A stretch of DNA of 64,000 nucleotides from an uncultured Prevotellaceae bacterium. Its GTDB lineage: Bacteria > Bacteroidota > Bacteroidia > Bacteroidales > Bacteroidaceae. Position 1 is the stretch's first letter; each line of letters begins with the position of its first letter. Below, piece by piece: positions 40,411-49,622 of this stretch. The position numbers and the translations under genes were made by a program. Location of the stretch: assembly GCA_902788605.1 (NCBI GenBank), contig CADAKX010000002.1, forward strand, positions 1 to 64,000. Direction: 5' to 3'. Below the pieces are notes generated by a model. That model had not been told where the DNA came from. It saw only the letters and a program-made list of their open reading frames with translations, and did no database searches.

Positions 40411-41994
40411 ATGGGTACCTATATTAATATTGGAAACGCTGGATTTCAATCTGCTCGAAACGGAGAGTATGTTGATAAGTCTGGACTGATTTCCGTCATT
40501 AATTCGACACTGAACACAGAACGCCGTTTTACTTGCGTCTCTCGTTGCCGTCGTTTTGGAAAATCGATGGCAGCCAAGATGCTGAATGCTTATTATGATC
40601 AGTCGTGTGATTCACGAAGCCTATTTACGGATCTTAAGATTACGGGTGATTTGTCGTTCGAAAAGTATCTGAATAAATTTCCTGTTATTTATTTGGATAT
40701 ATCTGATTTCGTGACCCGTTTTCACGATGATGATATTTTATCTCACATTGATGCCGAATTAATTGAAGATATACATTTAGCATATCCGGATGTACCGGTG
40801 CAAAGTGGTGACGACCTAATGAAATATCTCATCAGGGTAAATGCCACTAATAACCAGCCTTTTATTTTCATTATCGATGAATGGGATGCTATCTGTCGAG
40901 AGTTCTCGATGGGTACATCAGCCATGGATAGATATGTGAACTGGCTGAGACGTATGTTTAAAGGTGGGTTGTCTATGCAAGTGTTTGCAGGCGTTTATAT
41001 GACGGGCATCCTCCCAATTAAAAAGTATGCAACGGAATCGGCCTTGAATAATTTTATCGAGTATTCAATGGTTGAGCCAGGCGATATGGGCGATACTTTT
41101 GGATTCACCAAGTCAGAAGTGCAGGTCTTGGCCAAGAAATATCACGTTGATATTGATGAATTGGAAAAATGGTATGACGGCTATCAAATAGGTGATGAGT
41201 TGTCTATGTTTAATCCTAATTCGGTCATGCAGGCTGTTTTGCGTCAGCGATGTCGGAGCTATTGGGCTTCAACAGGTGCTTATGAAGCAGTTGCCAAATA
41301 TATCGGCATGAATTTTGATGGCTTGAAGGATGATGTGATATCTCTTCTGGGTGGAGGTCGTGTGAAGGTGAATACAACGAAGTTCCAGAATGACATGTCA
41401 AATATCCAGCGTAAGGATGATGTTTTAACCGTCTTGATTCATTTAGGCTATCTTTCTTTTAATTGGAAGAATAATGAGTGCTATATTCCTAATTTGGAAG
41501 TGGCAGGGGAATTGGCCAACGCTGTAGAAGATACAGACTGGAAACATGTTATTAAAGCTCTGGAACAGTCGGAGCGTCTGTTACAAGCAACGCTCAATGG
41601 TGATGAGAATACTGTGGCTCGTTGCGTGGATTTGGCTCATGACGAGCATACAAGTATTTTGAGTTATAACGACGAAAACTCATTAGCATGTGTGCTGAGT
41701 ATTGCCTATTATTATGCAAGGAATAACTATGTGATGCATCGTGAATTGGCTACGGGCAAGGGCTTTGCAGACATCGTATTGGTTCCGCGAAAGAATGTGG
41801 AGTCGCCTGCTATCATACTTGAGTTAAAGTACGATAAGGATGCAGATACGGCAATAGACCAAATCAAACGCAAGGAATACCCTGTCAAAATCGAAGATTA
41901 TACAGGCGATATTCTATTGGTCGGAATCTGTTACGATAAGCAGAGTAAGACACATTCGTGTCGCATTGAACGCTGGAATTCTAGCAATTCATGA
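40411..41994 (+). CDS. AAA-ATPase fused to PD-(D/E)XK nuclease-like domain (DUF1703 type), copy 1
   Basis: A 527-residue protein starting MGTYINIGNAGFQSARNGEY. The N-terminal AAA-like domain carries the family's basic P-loop CVSRCRRFGKSMAAKML (about 42-58) and the acidic IFIIDEWDAICREF (about 150-163). The C-terminal domain has the nuclease pattern GKGFADIVLVPRK then PAIILELKYDKDAD (Asp, then Glu-x-Lys), about 448-478. The family is very common in Bacteroidales in many copies; its role is unknown and it probably behaves as a mobile or selfish unit. The ATG at 40411 is matched to the paralogue. Confidence 0.88.
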   Translation: MGTYINIGNAGFQSARNGEYVDKSGLISVINSTLNTERRFTCVSRCRRFGKSMAAKMLNAYYDQSCDSRSLFTDLKITGDLSFEKYLNKFPVIYLDISDFVTRFHDDDILSHIDAELIEDIHLAYPDVPVQSGDDLMKYLIRVNATNNQPFIFIIDEWDAICREFSMGTSAMDRYVNWLRRMFKGGLSMQVFAGVYMTGILPIKKYATESALNNFIEYSMVEPGDMGDTFGFTKSEVQVLAKKYHVDIDELEKWYDGYQIGDELSMFNPNSVMQAVLRQRCRSYWASTGAYEAVAKYIGMNFDGLKDDVISLLGGGRVKVNTTKFQNDMSNIQRKDDVLTVLIHLGYLSFNWKNNECYIPNLEVAGELANAVEDTDWKHVIKALEQSERLLQATLNGDENTVARCVDLAHDEHTSILSYNDENSLACVLSIAYYYARNNYVMHRELATGKGFADIVLVPRKNVESPAIILELKYDKDADTAIDQIKRKEYPVKIEDYTGDILLVGICYDKQSKTHSCRIERWNSSNS

Positions 41995-41996
41995 CT

Positions 41997-43574
41997 TTAT
42001 GACAAACGAAGATGTTCTATTTTGCATTCATGCTTTTTTGACTCGGCATGGTAGTTGATGCCTACGAGAATAACCTCACCTCCATATTGGGCGATTTTCC
42101 CAAAGTATTCTTTATGATGAATCTGGGCAATAGCTGAATCTACGGATTTGTCGTATTTCAACTCGAGTAATATGGCAGGCTTGTTTGTTTGCTTCCGGGG
42201 CATCAGAACTAAATCTGCAAAGCCCTTTCCTGTTGGCAGTTCTCTGTAAAAGATATAATCATTCTGAGCATAATAGAATGCAAGGCTTAACACGCAAGCC
42301 AGTGAGTTCTCATTATTGTAGCTTAGTATACTTGTATTCTCATCATGAGCAGCGTCAACACCTTGAGCGACTTTTTCCTCATCGCCGTCAAGAACAGCCT
42401 GTAGTAGTGCCCGTGATGATTCGATGGATGAGATGACATTATGCCAATCTGTATCCATAATTGCCCTCACAAGTTCTCCTTCAACCTCACGATTCGGAAC
42501 ATAGCATTCGTTTGCGCTCCAGTCGTAAGCCAAATAGCCCAAGTGTATAAGTACTGTCAAGACATCATCTTTGGATTTAATGATTGACATGTCATTTTGA
42601 AATCCTGTGGGATCAACGCTGCATCGTCCTCCGCCGATCATGTTGATGATGTCGTCTTTCAGTCCTTTGTAATTCATTTGAATATAGTGGGCTACAGTAT
42701 CATATGCGCCAGTGGCAGCCCAGAAACTACGGCAACGGCCCTCCCAAATGGCTTGCATGACAGAATTAGGATTGAAAATAGATAGCTCATCTCCTATTTT
42801 GTATCCGTCATACCATTTTCTCATCTCATCGAAATCAGCTCCGTTCTTATGGCATAAAGACAGTACTTCTGTTTCTGTAAAACCGAAATAGCCAGCCAGG
42901 CGTCCAGGGTTGACCATTGAATATTCCGTAAAGTTATTGAGTGCTGATTCCGTTTTGTATTTCTTGATGGGTAGTATTCCCGTCAGATAAACGCCTGCAA
43001 AGACATTGTTGGCATTGACATCCTTAAACAAGCGACGAAGCCAGTTCACATAACTATCCATAGCCTTTGTTCCAGACTTAAACTCTCTGCATATAGCATC
43101 CCATTCATCAATGATAAATATGAATTGTTGCTGCTTTTGGTTAGCTATGCGAATAAGATACTCCATGAGGTCTTCAGAATCATGAGTATCTATGTTAGGG
43201 AATGCTTTGCTGATGTCGGCTTTCAACTCGTAATCAATTTGCTTAACGATGCTCTCGTCATGATAACGGGTTACAAATGCTGTCATGTCCAGGTATATGA
43301 CTGGATACTTGTTCAGGTGCTGTTCGAATGTCTGACTCTTGGCAATCTTTAGGTCATCAAATAGAGATCTTGAGTCGCATGACTGGTCATAGTAGGCACA
43401 TAACATTTTAGCAGCTAAGGATTTGCCAAATCTGCGGCATCGAGTAACACAACTAAATCTTCGTTCTGTAAAAAGCGTTTGGTTGATGACAGAGATAAGT
43501 TCAGATTTGTCGACATATTCGCTGTTGCGTGCCGACAAAAATGCTTTGTTACCTATATTAATATATGTGCCCAT
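41997..43574 (-). CDS. AAA-ATPase fused to PD-(D/E)XK nuclease-like domain (DUF1703 type), copy 2
   Basis: A 525-residue paralogue of the previous gene, convergent with its stop just 3 bp away. P-loop CVTRCRRFGKSLAAKML, acid motif IFIIDEWDAICREF and nuclease motif GKGFADLVLMPRK...ILLELKYDKSVD are all kept, so both copies look functional. Differences are spread along the protein rather than clustered. A -7 element TATCTTTG (complement of 43602-43609) precedes the start. Confidence 0.88.
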   Translation of the reverse strand: MGTYINIGNKAFLSARNSEYVDKSELISVINQTLFTERRFSCVTRCRRFGKSLAAKMLCAYYDQSCDSRSLFDDLKIAKSQTFEQHLNKYPVIYLDMTAFVTRYHDESIVKQIDYELKADISKAFPNIDTHDSEDLMEYLIRIANQKQQQFIFIIDEWDAICREFKSGTKAMDSYVNWLRRLFKDVNANNVFAGVYLTGILPIKKYKTESALNNFTEYSMVNPGRLAGYFGFTETEVLSLCHKNGADFDEMRKWYDGYKIGDELSIFNPNSVMQAIWEGRCRSFWAATGAYDTVAHYIQMNYKGLKDDIINMIGGGRCSVDPTGFQNDMSIIKSKDDVLTVLIHLGYLAYDWSANECYVPNREVEGELVRAIMDTDWHNVISSIESSRALLQAVLDGDEEKVAQGVDAAHDENTSILSYNNENSLACVLSLAFYYAQNDYIFYRELPTGKGFADLVLMPRKQTNKPAILLELKYDKSVDSAIAQIHHKEYFGKIAQYGGEVILVGINYHAESKKHECKIEHLRLS

Positions 43575-43689
43575 AAGTTGTGCTTATAATTATTCTGTTT
43601 GCAAAGATACAAAACTTTCCTGAATAATATATAAGATGTAATGGAAATGTTACTTTTTCCAAATGCAAATTCAATTATTATTTGTTCTT

Positions 43690-44826
43690 CTAATCAGCGA
43701 ATCCCATTACTTTTTCAATAATTGGCGCCATATCATAGTATTTGTATTCTGCCAATCGTCCTCCAAAGGAAACATGCGACTCCAGGTCTGCTAGCTCCTT
43801 GTATTTCTTGTAAAGCTGGTTGTTTCGCTCGTCGTTAACGGTATAGAATGGCTCAATGCCAGGATGCCATTCCGAAGAGTATTCTCTTGAGATGACGGTC
43901 TTAGGACATTGATACACCTCATCTCCAAACATCTCGAAATGTTTGTGTTCGATGATGCGGGTGTATGGAACGTTGGCATCGGTGAAGTTCATGACGGCGT
44001 TGCCTTGATAGTTGGGCATTTCGAGTGTCTCTTGCTCAAATCGTACACTACGCCATTCCAGTTGCCCGAAGCGATAATCAAAGAATTCGTCTATCTTACC
44101 AGTGTAGAGAATGTGATCAGCAATGCTTTCCCAATGCTGCCGATCATCAAAGAAATTCGTGTTGACACGTGTCTCAATACCATCCAGTAGGCCATCTATG
44201 AGTTTATTGTAACCGCCAATGGGAATACCTTGGTATCGATCGCTGAAGTAATTGTTGTCATGAACAAAACGAACGGGCAGGCGATTGATGATAAAAGCAG
44301 GCAGGTCTGTGCATTTGCGCCCCCACTGCTTTTCGGTATATCCCTTAATCAATGTTTCGTAAATGTCTTTACCTATTAATAATAGGGCTTGCTCCTCCAA
44401 ATTCCTGGGTTCTGTAATACCTTCGTTTCGCATCTTAGTCAGTGCCTCCTGACGTTGTTCGTCAATCTTTTGGCGAGCCTCTTCAGGAGTCTGAACGCCC
44501 CACATCTGGTAGAACGTATTCATGTTGAACGGCAAGTTATACTGCTTGCCCTGATAGTTGGCAATGGGAGAGTTGGTGTAGCGATTGAATTCGACGATGC
44601 TATTGACAAATTCCCACAAGCGCTTGTTGTTTGTGTGGAAGATATGAGCACCGTATTTATGCACATTGATGCCTTCAATGTTTTCACAATAGATGTTTCC
44701 ACCAAGATGCGGACGGATATCAATGACAAGACAGCGCTTGCCCTCTTGTTTTGCTTTATATGCTGCGGTGGCTCCATAGATGCCGGCGCCAACAATCAGT
44801 AGGTCGTAGTCTTTCTTGTTGTTCAT
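43690..44826 (-). CDS. glf: UDP-galactopyranose mutase
   Basis: A 378-residue flavoenzyme. The ATG complementary to 44824-44826 (MNNKKDYDLLIVGAG) places the FAD-binding GAGIYGATAAY at the start; a frame extending to 44937 lies upstream of the -7 element TATCTTTG (complement of 44842-44849) and is rejected. Family landmarks follow: EGINVHKYGAHIFHTNNKRL, WGRKCTDLPAFIINRLPVRF and FGGRLAEYKYYDM. It converts UDP-galactopyranose to UDP-galactofuranose, so the polysaccharide of this locus probably contains galactofuranose. It diverges from the GT cluster at 44980. Confidence 0.95.
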   Translation of the reverse strand: MNNKKDYDLLIVGAGIYGATAAYKAKQEGKRCLVIDIRPHLGGNIYCENIEGINVHKYGAHIFHTNNKRLWEFVNSIVEFNRYTNSPIANYQGKQYNLPFNMNTFYQMWGVQTPEEARQKIDEQRQEALTKMRNEGITEPRNLEEQALLLIGKDIYETLIKGYTEKQWGRKCTDLPAFIINRLPVRFVHDNNYFSDRYQGIPIGGYNKLIDGLLDGIETRVNTNFFDDRQHWESIADHILYTGKIDEFFDYRFGQLEWRSVRFEQETLEMPNYQGNAVMNFTDANVPYTRIIEHKHFEMFGDEVYQCPKTVISREYSSEWHPGIEPFYTVNDERNNQLYKKYKELADLESHVSFGGRLAEYKYYDMAPIIEKVMGFAD

Positions 44827-44902
44827 AACGGGCTTATTTTGTGCAAAGATAATAATAAAAACGGATGTTACCAACGCTTTTGATAAAATAATTGTGACTT
44901 CT

Positions 44903-44934
44903 TTTGGATATGTAATAATATTATTGTATTTTTG
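44903..44934 (+). promoter_or_regulatory. Promoter of the DUF4422 glycosyltransferase
   Basis: TTTG (44903-44906), 20-bp spacer, TATTTTTG (44927-44934). Confidence 0.55.
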
Positions 44935-44979
44935 CAAAATAGAAAACTATAGATGTGTCTCCAATTTGCACTATGGCAT

Positions 44980-45810
44980 ATGAATAATACAAAAGTTATA
45001 ATTTGTGCTCACAAGAAAGTACAGTTGCCACAGCATCCGTTTTTTCTTCCTATACAGGCAGGAGCTGCGCTTCATGATTTAATTCCAGAATATCAACCTG
45101 ATAGTGAAGGAGATAATATCTCGAAGAAGAATCCACATTTTTGTGAATTGACTTGTCATTATTGGGCATGGAAAAACCTGAAGGATGTAAATGTGATAGG
45201 TTTGAACCATTATCGCCGTTATTTCGATTTTACAAAAAAGTGGCCACAGTTTTCAGCTGACAAATGTTTTGTCTCTACAGAAGAATTCTTTAAACAGGAT
45301 TATGTATTTCCGGATTTGGAAATGCTTCTGCAGAAATATGATGTCATCCTTCCTGTTGCTCGCCACTGGCGTGTCAGCAATACACAACAGTATGCTGATT
45401 ATCACATTGCTAAAGATTGGGAAATGCTTCGTCAAATTATCAAAGAGAGACATCCTGAATATATGCGGACATTCGAAAAGACGATGGACCATAGCAATAA
45501 ATCAGTCGGCTATAATATGTTTATCACACATTGGAAGTATTTTGATGCTTATTCCGAGTGGCTCTTTGATATTCTCTTTGAGGTTGAAAAGCGTGTGCGA
45601 CCTATCGATGATCCTATTCAGAGTAGAATATATGGTTACATGAGTGAACGTTTGATAAATGTCTTTTGCGAGCATCATCACTTGCGAATAAAGAATGTTC
45701 CACTGATAATGCCATTGGATGGTGAACAAGCAGAGTATAATGTGAGTAATTTTCGTGCAACATTCCGGAGATTAATGAATGATGTGAGATATCATTTTTT
45801 AGTTAAGTAA
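44980..45810 (+). CDS. DUF4422-type glycosyltransferase
   Basis: A 276-residue protein with the DUF4422 features: an opening VIICAHKKVQLPQHPFFLPI, GDNISKKNPHFCELTCHYWA (about 48-67), IGLNHYRRYF (about 77-86), and VGYNMFITHWKYFDAYSEWL. DUF4422 proteins act in capsule/O-antigen loci, some as galactofuranosyl transferases; being next to glf fits this. The ATG at 44980 is preferred to 44953 because it starts right before the first strand. The next GT begins 1 bp after the stop. Confidence 0.85.
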   Translation: MNNTKVIICAHKKVQLPQHPFFLPIQAGAALHDLIPEYQPDSEGDNISKKNPHFCELTCHYWAWKNLKDVNVIGLNHYRRYFDFTKKWPQFSADKCFVSTEEFFKQDYVFPDLEMLLQKYDVILPVARHWRVSNTQQYADYHIAKDWEMLRQIIKERHPEYMRTFEKTMDHSNKSVGYNMFITHWKYFDAYSEWLFDILFEVEKRVRPIDDPIQSRIYGYMSERLINVFCEHHHLRIKNVPLIMPLDGEQAEYNVSNFRATFRRLMNDVRYHFLVK

Positions 45811-45811
45811 T

Positions 45812-46810
45812 ATGGTGAATCCAAAAGTTTCAGTCATTGTGACTGTATATAATCGTGAGAAATATATTGAAGAGTGTGCGCGTACATTATTTGAGCAAAC
45901 ATTAGATGATATAGAGTATCTTTTTGTTGATGATGCCTCTAAGGACCGGAGTGTTGAGATTCTAAAGAATCTGCTTGATACGTATCCCAAGAGGCAGTCT
46001 ATGACAAAAATAATTTGTTTGGAACACAACGGAGGAAGGGCTGTGGCACGCCAAACAGGTATTGATAATTCAACTGGTGAGTATGTCATCCATGTAGATA
46101 GTGACGATTGGGTTGATTTGGATATGCTTGAAAAGTTGTATCGTAAAGCGAAAGACACTAATGCAGACATAGTAGGATGTAACGTAACTCATGAGTATCA
46201 GGACTATCAGCGGATTTTTAGACAGAGTTATTTGGATGAGATGGAAGAGAATATTAGAGGCCTCCTTAATGGAAGAATATTCCCATCCTTATGCACATCA
46301 TTAACACGATTAAGTATCATCAAGGATAATAATATAACGTTTCCTCAAGGGCTGGATACAGGTGAAGATTTGTTGTTTAATCTGCATTTGTATCTTCATG
46401 CAAACATGGTCGTCGGTATAGACGATCCTTCTTATCATTACCGCCACACAGAAGATTCTGGATCTTTTAAACATACTTTAAAGAGTATAAATAGTGTTAT
46501 TGAAGTGGCCCGTAGAATAGAGTCCTTAATGAAGGAAACGGGTAATTATGAGAAGTATGAGGATGATATCCTCTTTAGAAAATTTTCAATGAAATGTGCA
46601 TTAGTCACAGACTTTTCAAATAATGATTATAATAAAGCATGGCTGGAATTATTTCCAGAAACTCATAAATATATTTGGAGTTATAAGCAGTTCAACTGGA
46701 AACGTAGAGTGGAATTATGGTTAGCTTCGCATAATCTGTTTACATTTGCCAAGTTATTTCAAAAACTATTGAGTTGGCAGCACAGTCTTAGAAATCTTTT
46801 TAAGTTTTAA
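45812..46810 (+). CDS. Family 2 glycosyltransferase
   Basis: The 332-residue product has the GT-A start KVSVIVTVYNREKYIEECAR and the metal-binding HVDSDDWVDLDM (about 91-102). A C-terminal helical region follows (RRVELWLASHNLFTF...). It should add a sugar to a lipid-linked intermediate on the cytoplasmic membrane face; donor unknown. It follows the DUF4422 gene by 1 bp and its last 45 bp overlap the 3' end of the opposite GT. Confidence 0.9.
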   Translation: MVNPKVSVIVTVYNREKYIEECARTLFEQTLDDIEYLFVDDASKDRSVEILKNLLDTYPKRQSMTKIICLEHNGGRAVARQTGIDNSTGEYVIHVDSDDWVDLDMLEKLYRKAKDTNADIVGCNVTHEYQDYQRIFRQSYLDEMEENIRGLLNGRIFPSLCTSLTRLSIIKDNNITFPQGLDTGEDLLFNLHLYLHANMVVGIDDPSYHYRHTEDSGSFKHTLKSINSVIEVARRIESLMKETGNYEKYEDDILFRKFSMKCALVTDFSNNDYNKAWLELFPETHKYIWSYKQFNWKRRVELWLASHNLFTFAKLFQKLLSWQHSLRNLFKF

Positions 46811-47575
46811 TAAGATATTCGCAATTTTGATAATTGATTTTCTAACACTTTGTGATTTAGTAATCTTTTGTGCATTTGCTAGCAAGTCAGGGTGGATAGA
46901 CATCAATAATTTGTAGTCAGCTAATATCCGTTCTGGTAGTAATTCATTCAAAACAGCTTCTCTTTCCTGATTATTTAGAACCTTATTTGAATTACTGATG
47001 CCAGACATGTCTACGTTAACTACAATAGTATCAGTATAATAGAAGGTACAATTATCTATGATAAGTGCTTCTATGAAGAATTTCCAGTCGCTGACTATTT
47101 TATATTTTTCATCATAAGGATGTCTTAAGGCGACCTCGCGCTTTATAAATGAAGCCTGGTGGTCAATAGCTCCTGTACATAGGTCGTACATGGTTACTCC
47201 ATTCTTTCCAATGTTAGGGTGGGGGCTACCAACATGCGTCCCTGTTATAATGTCTGTTTCAATGCCAAGTGAAAATATTTGTTCTAATACGTTTGACGAA
47301 TAGAAACAGTCTCCTCCGTTCATGAAATTGATATATTCGCCATGGGCTTGACGGAGCCCCTTGTTCATGCCACAATATATTCCTCCATCATGTTCGGATA
47401 CCCAATAGTCAATATGTTCTTCATATTTCTTGATAACTTCTACACTTTCATCTGTAGAGCCTCCATCAATAATGATGAATTCAAAATCACGATATGTTTG
47501 AGAAGTAACGCTTTTTATTGTGCGTTCAAGCCCTTTTGCATCATTGTAATTGACTGTTATGATAGAAAGTTTCAT
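46766..47575 (-). CDS. Family 2 glycosyltransferase (WcaA-like)
   Basis: A 269-residue GT-A protein: LSIITVNYNDAKGLERTIKS at the N-terminus, IIIDGGSTDESVEVI (about 35-49), EHDGGIYCGMNKGLRQAHGE (about 60-79) and FMNGGDCFY as the metal region, with GG replacing the usual D-x-D. A basic helical C-terminus follows. A -7 element TATCTTTG (complement of 47596-47603) lies 21 bp before the start. It is inserted against the direction of its neighbours. Confidence 0.88.
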   Translation of the reverse strand: MKLSIITVNYNDAKGLERTIKSVTSQTYRDFEFIIIDGGSTDESVEVIKKYEEHIDYWVSEHDGGIYCGMNKGLRQAHGEYINFMNGGDCFYSSNVLEQIFSLGIETDIITGTHVGSPHPNIGKNGVTMYDLCTGAIDHQASFIKREVALRHPYDEKYKIVSDWKFFIEALIIDNCTFYYTDTIVVNVDMSGISNSNKVLNNQEREAVLNELLPERILADYKLLMSIHPDLLANAQKITKSQSVRKSIIKIANILLKLKKISKTVLPTQ

Positions 47576-47649
47576 ATTTTTCTTGTTTTATTTGGCAAAG
47601 ATAGTGATAAATTTCTAAAAAAGTTGTATTTTTGCAGAAATTATTTGGA

Positions 47650-48639
47650 ATGGGTACGGAAAATAAGATAGTGCGAAGGATTACTTCTCTTTATCGGCGT
47701 TATGTTGTTATGGAAGATTATCCGATGTTGACCTCTTTCTCTCGAAATAGTTTGAAAAAAGAGGGCGCTATAGGGATTGTCTATATGCTGCATCATATCT
47801 GCGACAAAGATCCTAAACGTATACCAACAAATGAAGATTTAAAGGTGTCACCTTCTTTTCTTGAAAAGATAATCCTGAAGTACAAAAAAAGAGGTTTCGA
47901 TTTTCTTTCGTTGGATGATCTTTATAAACTTGTTATGGGGCACGTTAAGCCGAATAAGCCTTTTGTCGTTTTTACTATAGACGATGGCTATTTGGATAAT
48001 TTTACAAATGCGTTGCCTATATTCGAGAAATATTCGGTGCCATTCTGCATTTTTGTTGCAACAGATTTTATTGACAAGAAGGCCATTTTATGGTGGGATA
48101 CTATTGAAGACTTGATATTGTCACATGATTCGATTGTTACAGATGATGGTAGAGAATATCCTTGCAAGACATTTCAGCAACGTTGGGATACGTTTCGATA
48201 TCTGAGGGAACGCATTCTGAAACTTGATCAAAGCCATCTGGAGGAAGGCTTGAATAGAATGTTTGCTAACTATGCCATTGATTGGTATAAGCCTATAATG
48301 CAGAAAGGTATGAGCTGGGAACAAGTTAGGCATTTGGCAAATCATCCGCTTTGCACTATTGGAGGGCATACGGTCTCTCATCCTGCATTGAATAAACTGT
48401 CTTACCAAGAAGCAAAAGGGGAAATACAAGAGGGTATCATGAGGCTAGAAAAGGAAACTGGTCAGTCTGTGAACTATTTCGCTTATCCCTATGGAACTCC
48501 GAATGAAATAAGTACAAGAGAAGTCTCTATAATTGAAGAACTTGGAATAAAAATGGCATTCATGGCACATCAGGGATGTCTAAAAATCAGTAATTTGAAA
48601 AACTCTTCTCAGTTACCTCGAGTCTATTTTAAGGAATAA
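47650..48639 (+). CDS. Polysaccharide deacetylase family protein
   Basis: The 329-residue product contains the NodB-homology motifs: FTIDDGYLDNFTNALPIFEK (about 107-126), IGGHTVSHPALNKLSYQEAK (about 237-256) and NYFAYPYGTPNE (about 278-289). The Asp and two His bind a metal and remove N- or O-acetyl groups from a glycan. No signal peptide, so cytoplasmic action on an intermediate is possible. The ATG at 47650 follows TATTTTTG (47627-47634); an ATG at 47632 overlaps that element. Confidence 0.88.
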   Translation: MGTENKIVRRITSLYRRYVVMEDYPMLTSFSRNSLKKEGAIGIVYMLHHICDKDPKRIPTNEDLKVSPSFLEKIILKYKKRGFDFLSLDDLYKLVMGHVKPNKPFVVFTIDDGYLDNFTNALPIFEKYSVPFCIFVATDFIDKKAILWWDTIEDLILSHDSIVTDDGREYPCKTFQQRWDTFRYLRERILKLDQSHLEEGLNRMFANYAIDWYKPIMQKGMSWEQVRHLANHPLCTIGGHTVSHPALNKLSYQEAKGEIQEGIMRLEKETGQSVNYFAYPYGTPNEISTREVSIIEELGIKMAFMAHQGCLKISNLKNSSQLPRVYFKE

Positions 48640-48650
48640 TTATATTATAT

Positions 48651-49586
48651 ATGAATAATCCAACAGTAACAGTCTGGTGTTTGACCTATAATCAGAAAGA
48701 GTTCATTAAAGATGCACTTGATGGATTCGTCATGCAAAAGACTTCCTTCCCTTTTGAGGTAATTGTACATGATGATGCGTCAACTGATGGTACGACAGAT
48801 ATAGTTAATGAGTATGCGAAAAAGTACCCTGAAATTATTAAACCAATGATTGAAACAGATAATCAATGGCAAAAGGGGGGACTAAAGCATATCATAAGCA
48901 TCATGAATGAGAAACATCGCAGAGGACAATATATAGCTTTCTGCGAAGGGGATGATTATTGGACAGATCCGTTGAAATTACAACGGCAAGTTGATTTCCT
49001 AGAAAGCCATTCAGATTATTCTATGTGCTTTCATAGTGCAAAGAAAAAATACGAGACTAATGCTGTGGCATGGATCGACTGTGAGAATATCCAAGATAAA
49101 GATTATGATGCTACTGATATCTTTATTAATTGGACTGTTCCCACAGCATCTGTTCTATGCCGTAAAGAGGCAATGGATTTTTATGCAAATCTGAAACACC
49201 CAGAGCGCATACAAAATTATGATATTTTTATCATCTTGTCCTGTGCTATGGTTGGTAAGCTTCGGGGCATGCATGAACAAATGTCTGTTTATCGAATACA
49301 AGGTGAAGGACTTACATATAATAAGAAAGCCTTGATTCGTTGTACCATGAATAACCCAGGTCATTTTATGACCTTAAAAGATAATTTCCCTATTGTTGAT
49401 TCAAAACCTGTTGACGACACTATCTCAAAGGTTTTCTTTGAGCGGGCTATGATACAGGATTCCTTTGTAAAGAAACAGAAGGATCTCTGGCAGTCGTTTT
49501 GTTTTGACTCAAACCGATTTTTAAAAATGACCTTAGAAACTTCAGTTAGAAAATTAAAGTCGTTTCTTCATTATTGTCCTATTTAA
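48651..49586 (+). CDS. Family 2 glycosyltransferase
   Basis: A 311-residue GT-A protein: PTVTVWCLTYNQKEFIKDAL start, VIVHDDASTDGTTDIVNEYA (about 38-57) and FCEGDDYWTDPLKLQRQVDF (about 98-117), the form common in bacterial O-antigen GTs, with the metal-binding acidic pair intact. Separated by 11 bp from the deacetylase gene. Acceptor and donor unknown. Confidence 0.9.
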   Translation: MNNPTVTVWCLTYNQKEFIKDALDGFVMQKTSFPFEVIVHDDASTDGTTDIVNEYAKKYPEIIKPMIETDNQWQKGGLKHIISIMNEKHRRGQYIAFCEGDDYWTDPLKLQRQVDFLESHSDYSMCFHSAKKKYETNAVAWIDCENIQDKDYDATDIFINWTVPTASVLCRKEAMDFYANLKHPERIQNYDIFIILSCAMVGKLRGMHEQMSVYRIQGEGLTYNKKALIRCTMNNPGHFMTLKDNFPIVDSKPVDDTISKVFFERAMIQDSFVKKQKDLWQSFCFDSNRFLKMTLETSVRKLKSFLHYCPI

Positions 49587-49622
49587 CGGGGCTCTAATGA
49601 ATCATATAATATAGTATAACTA

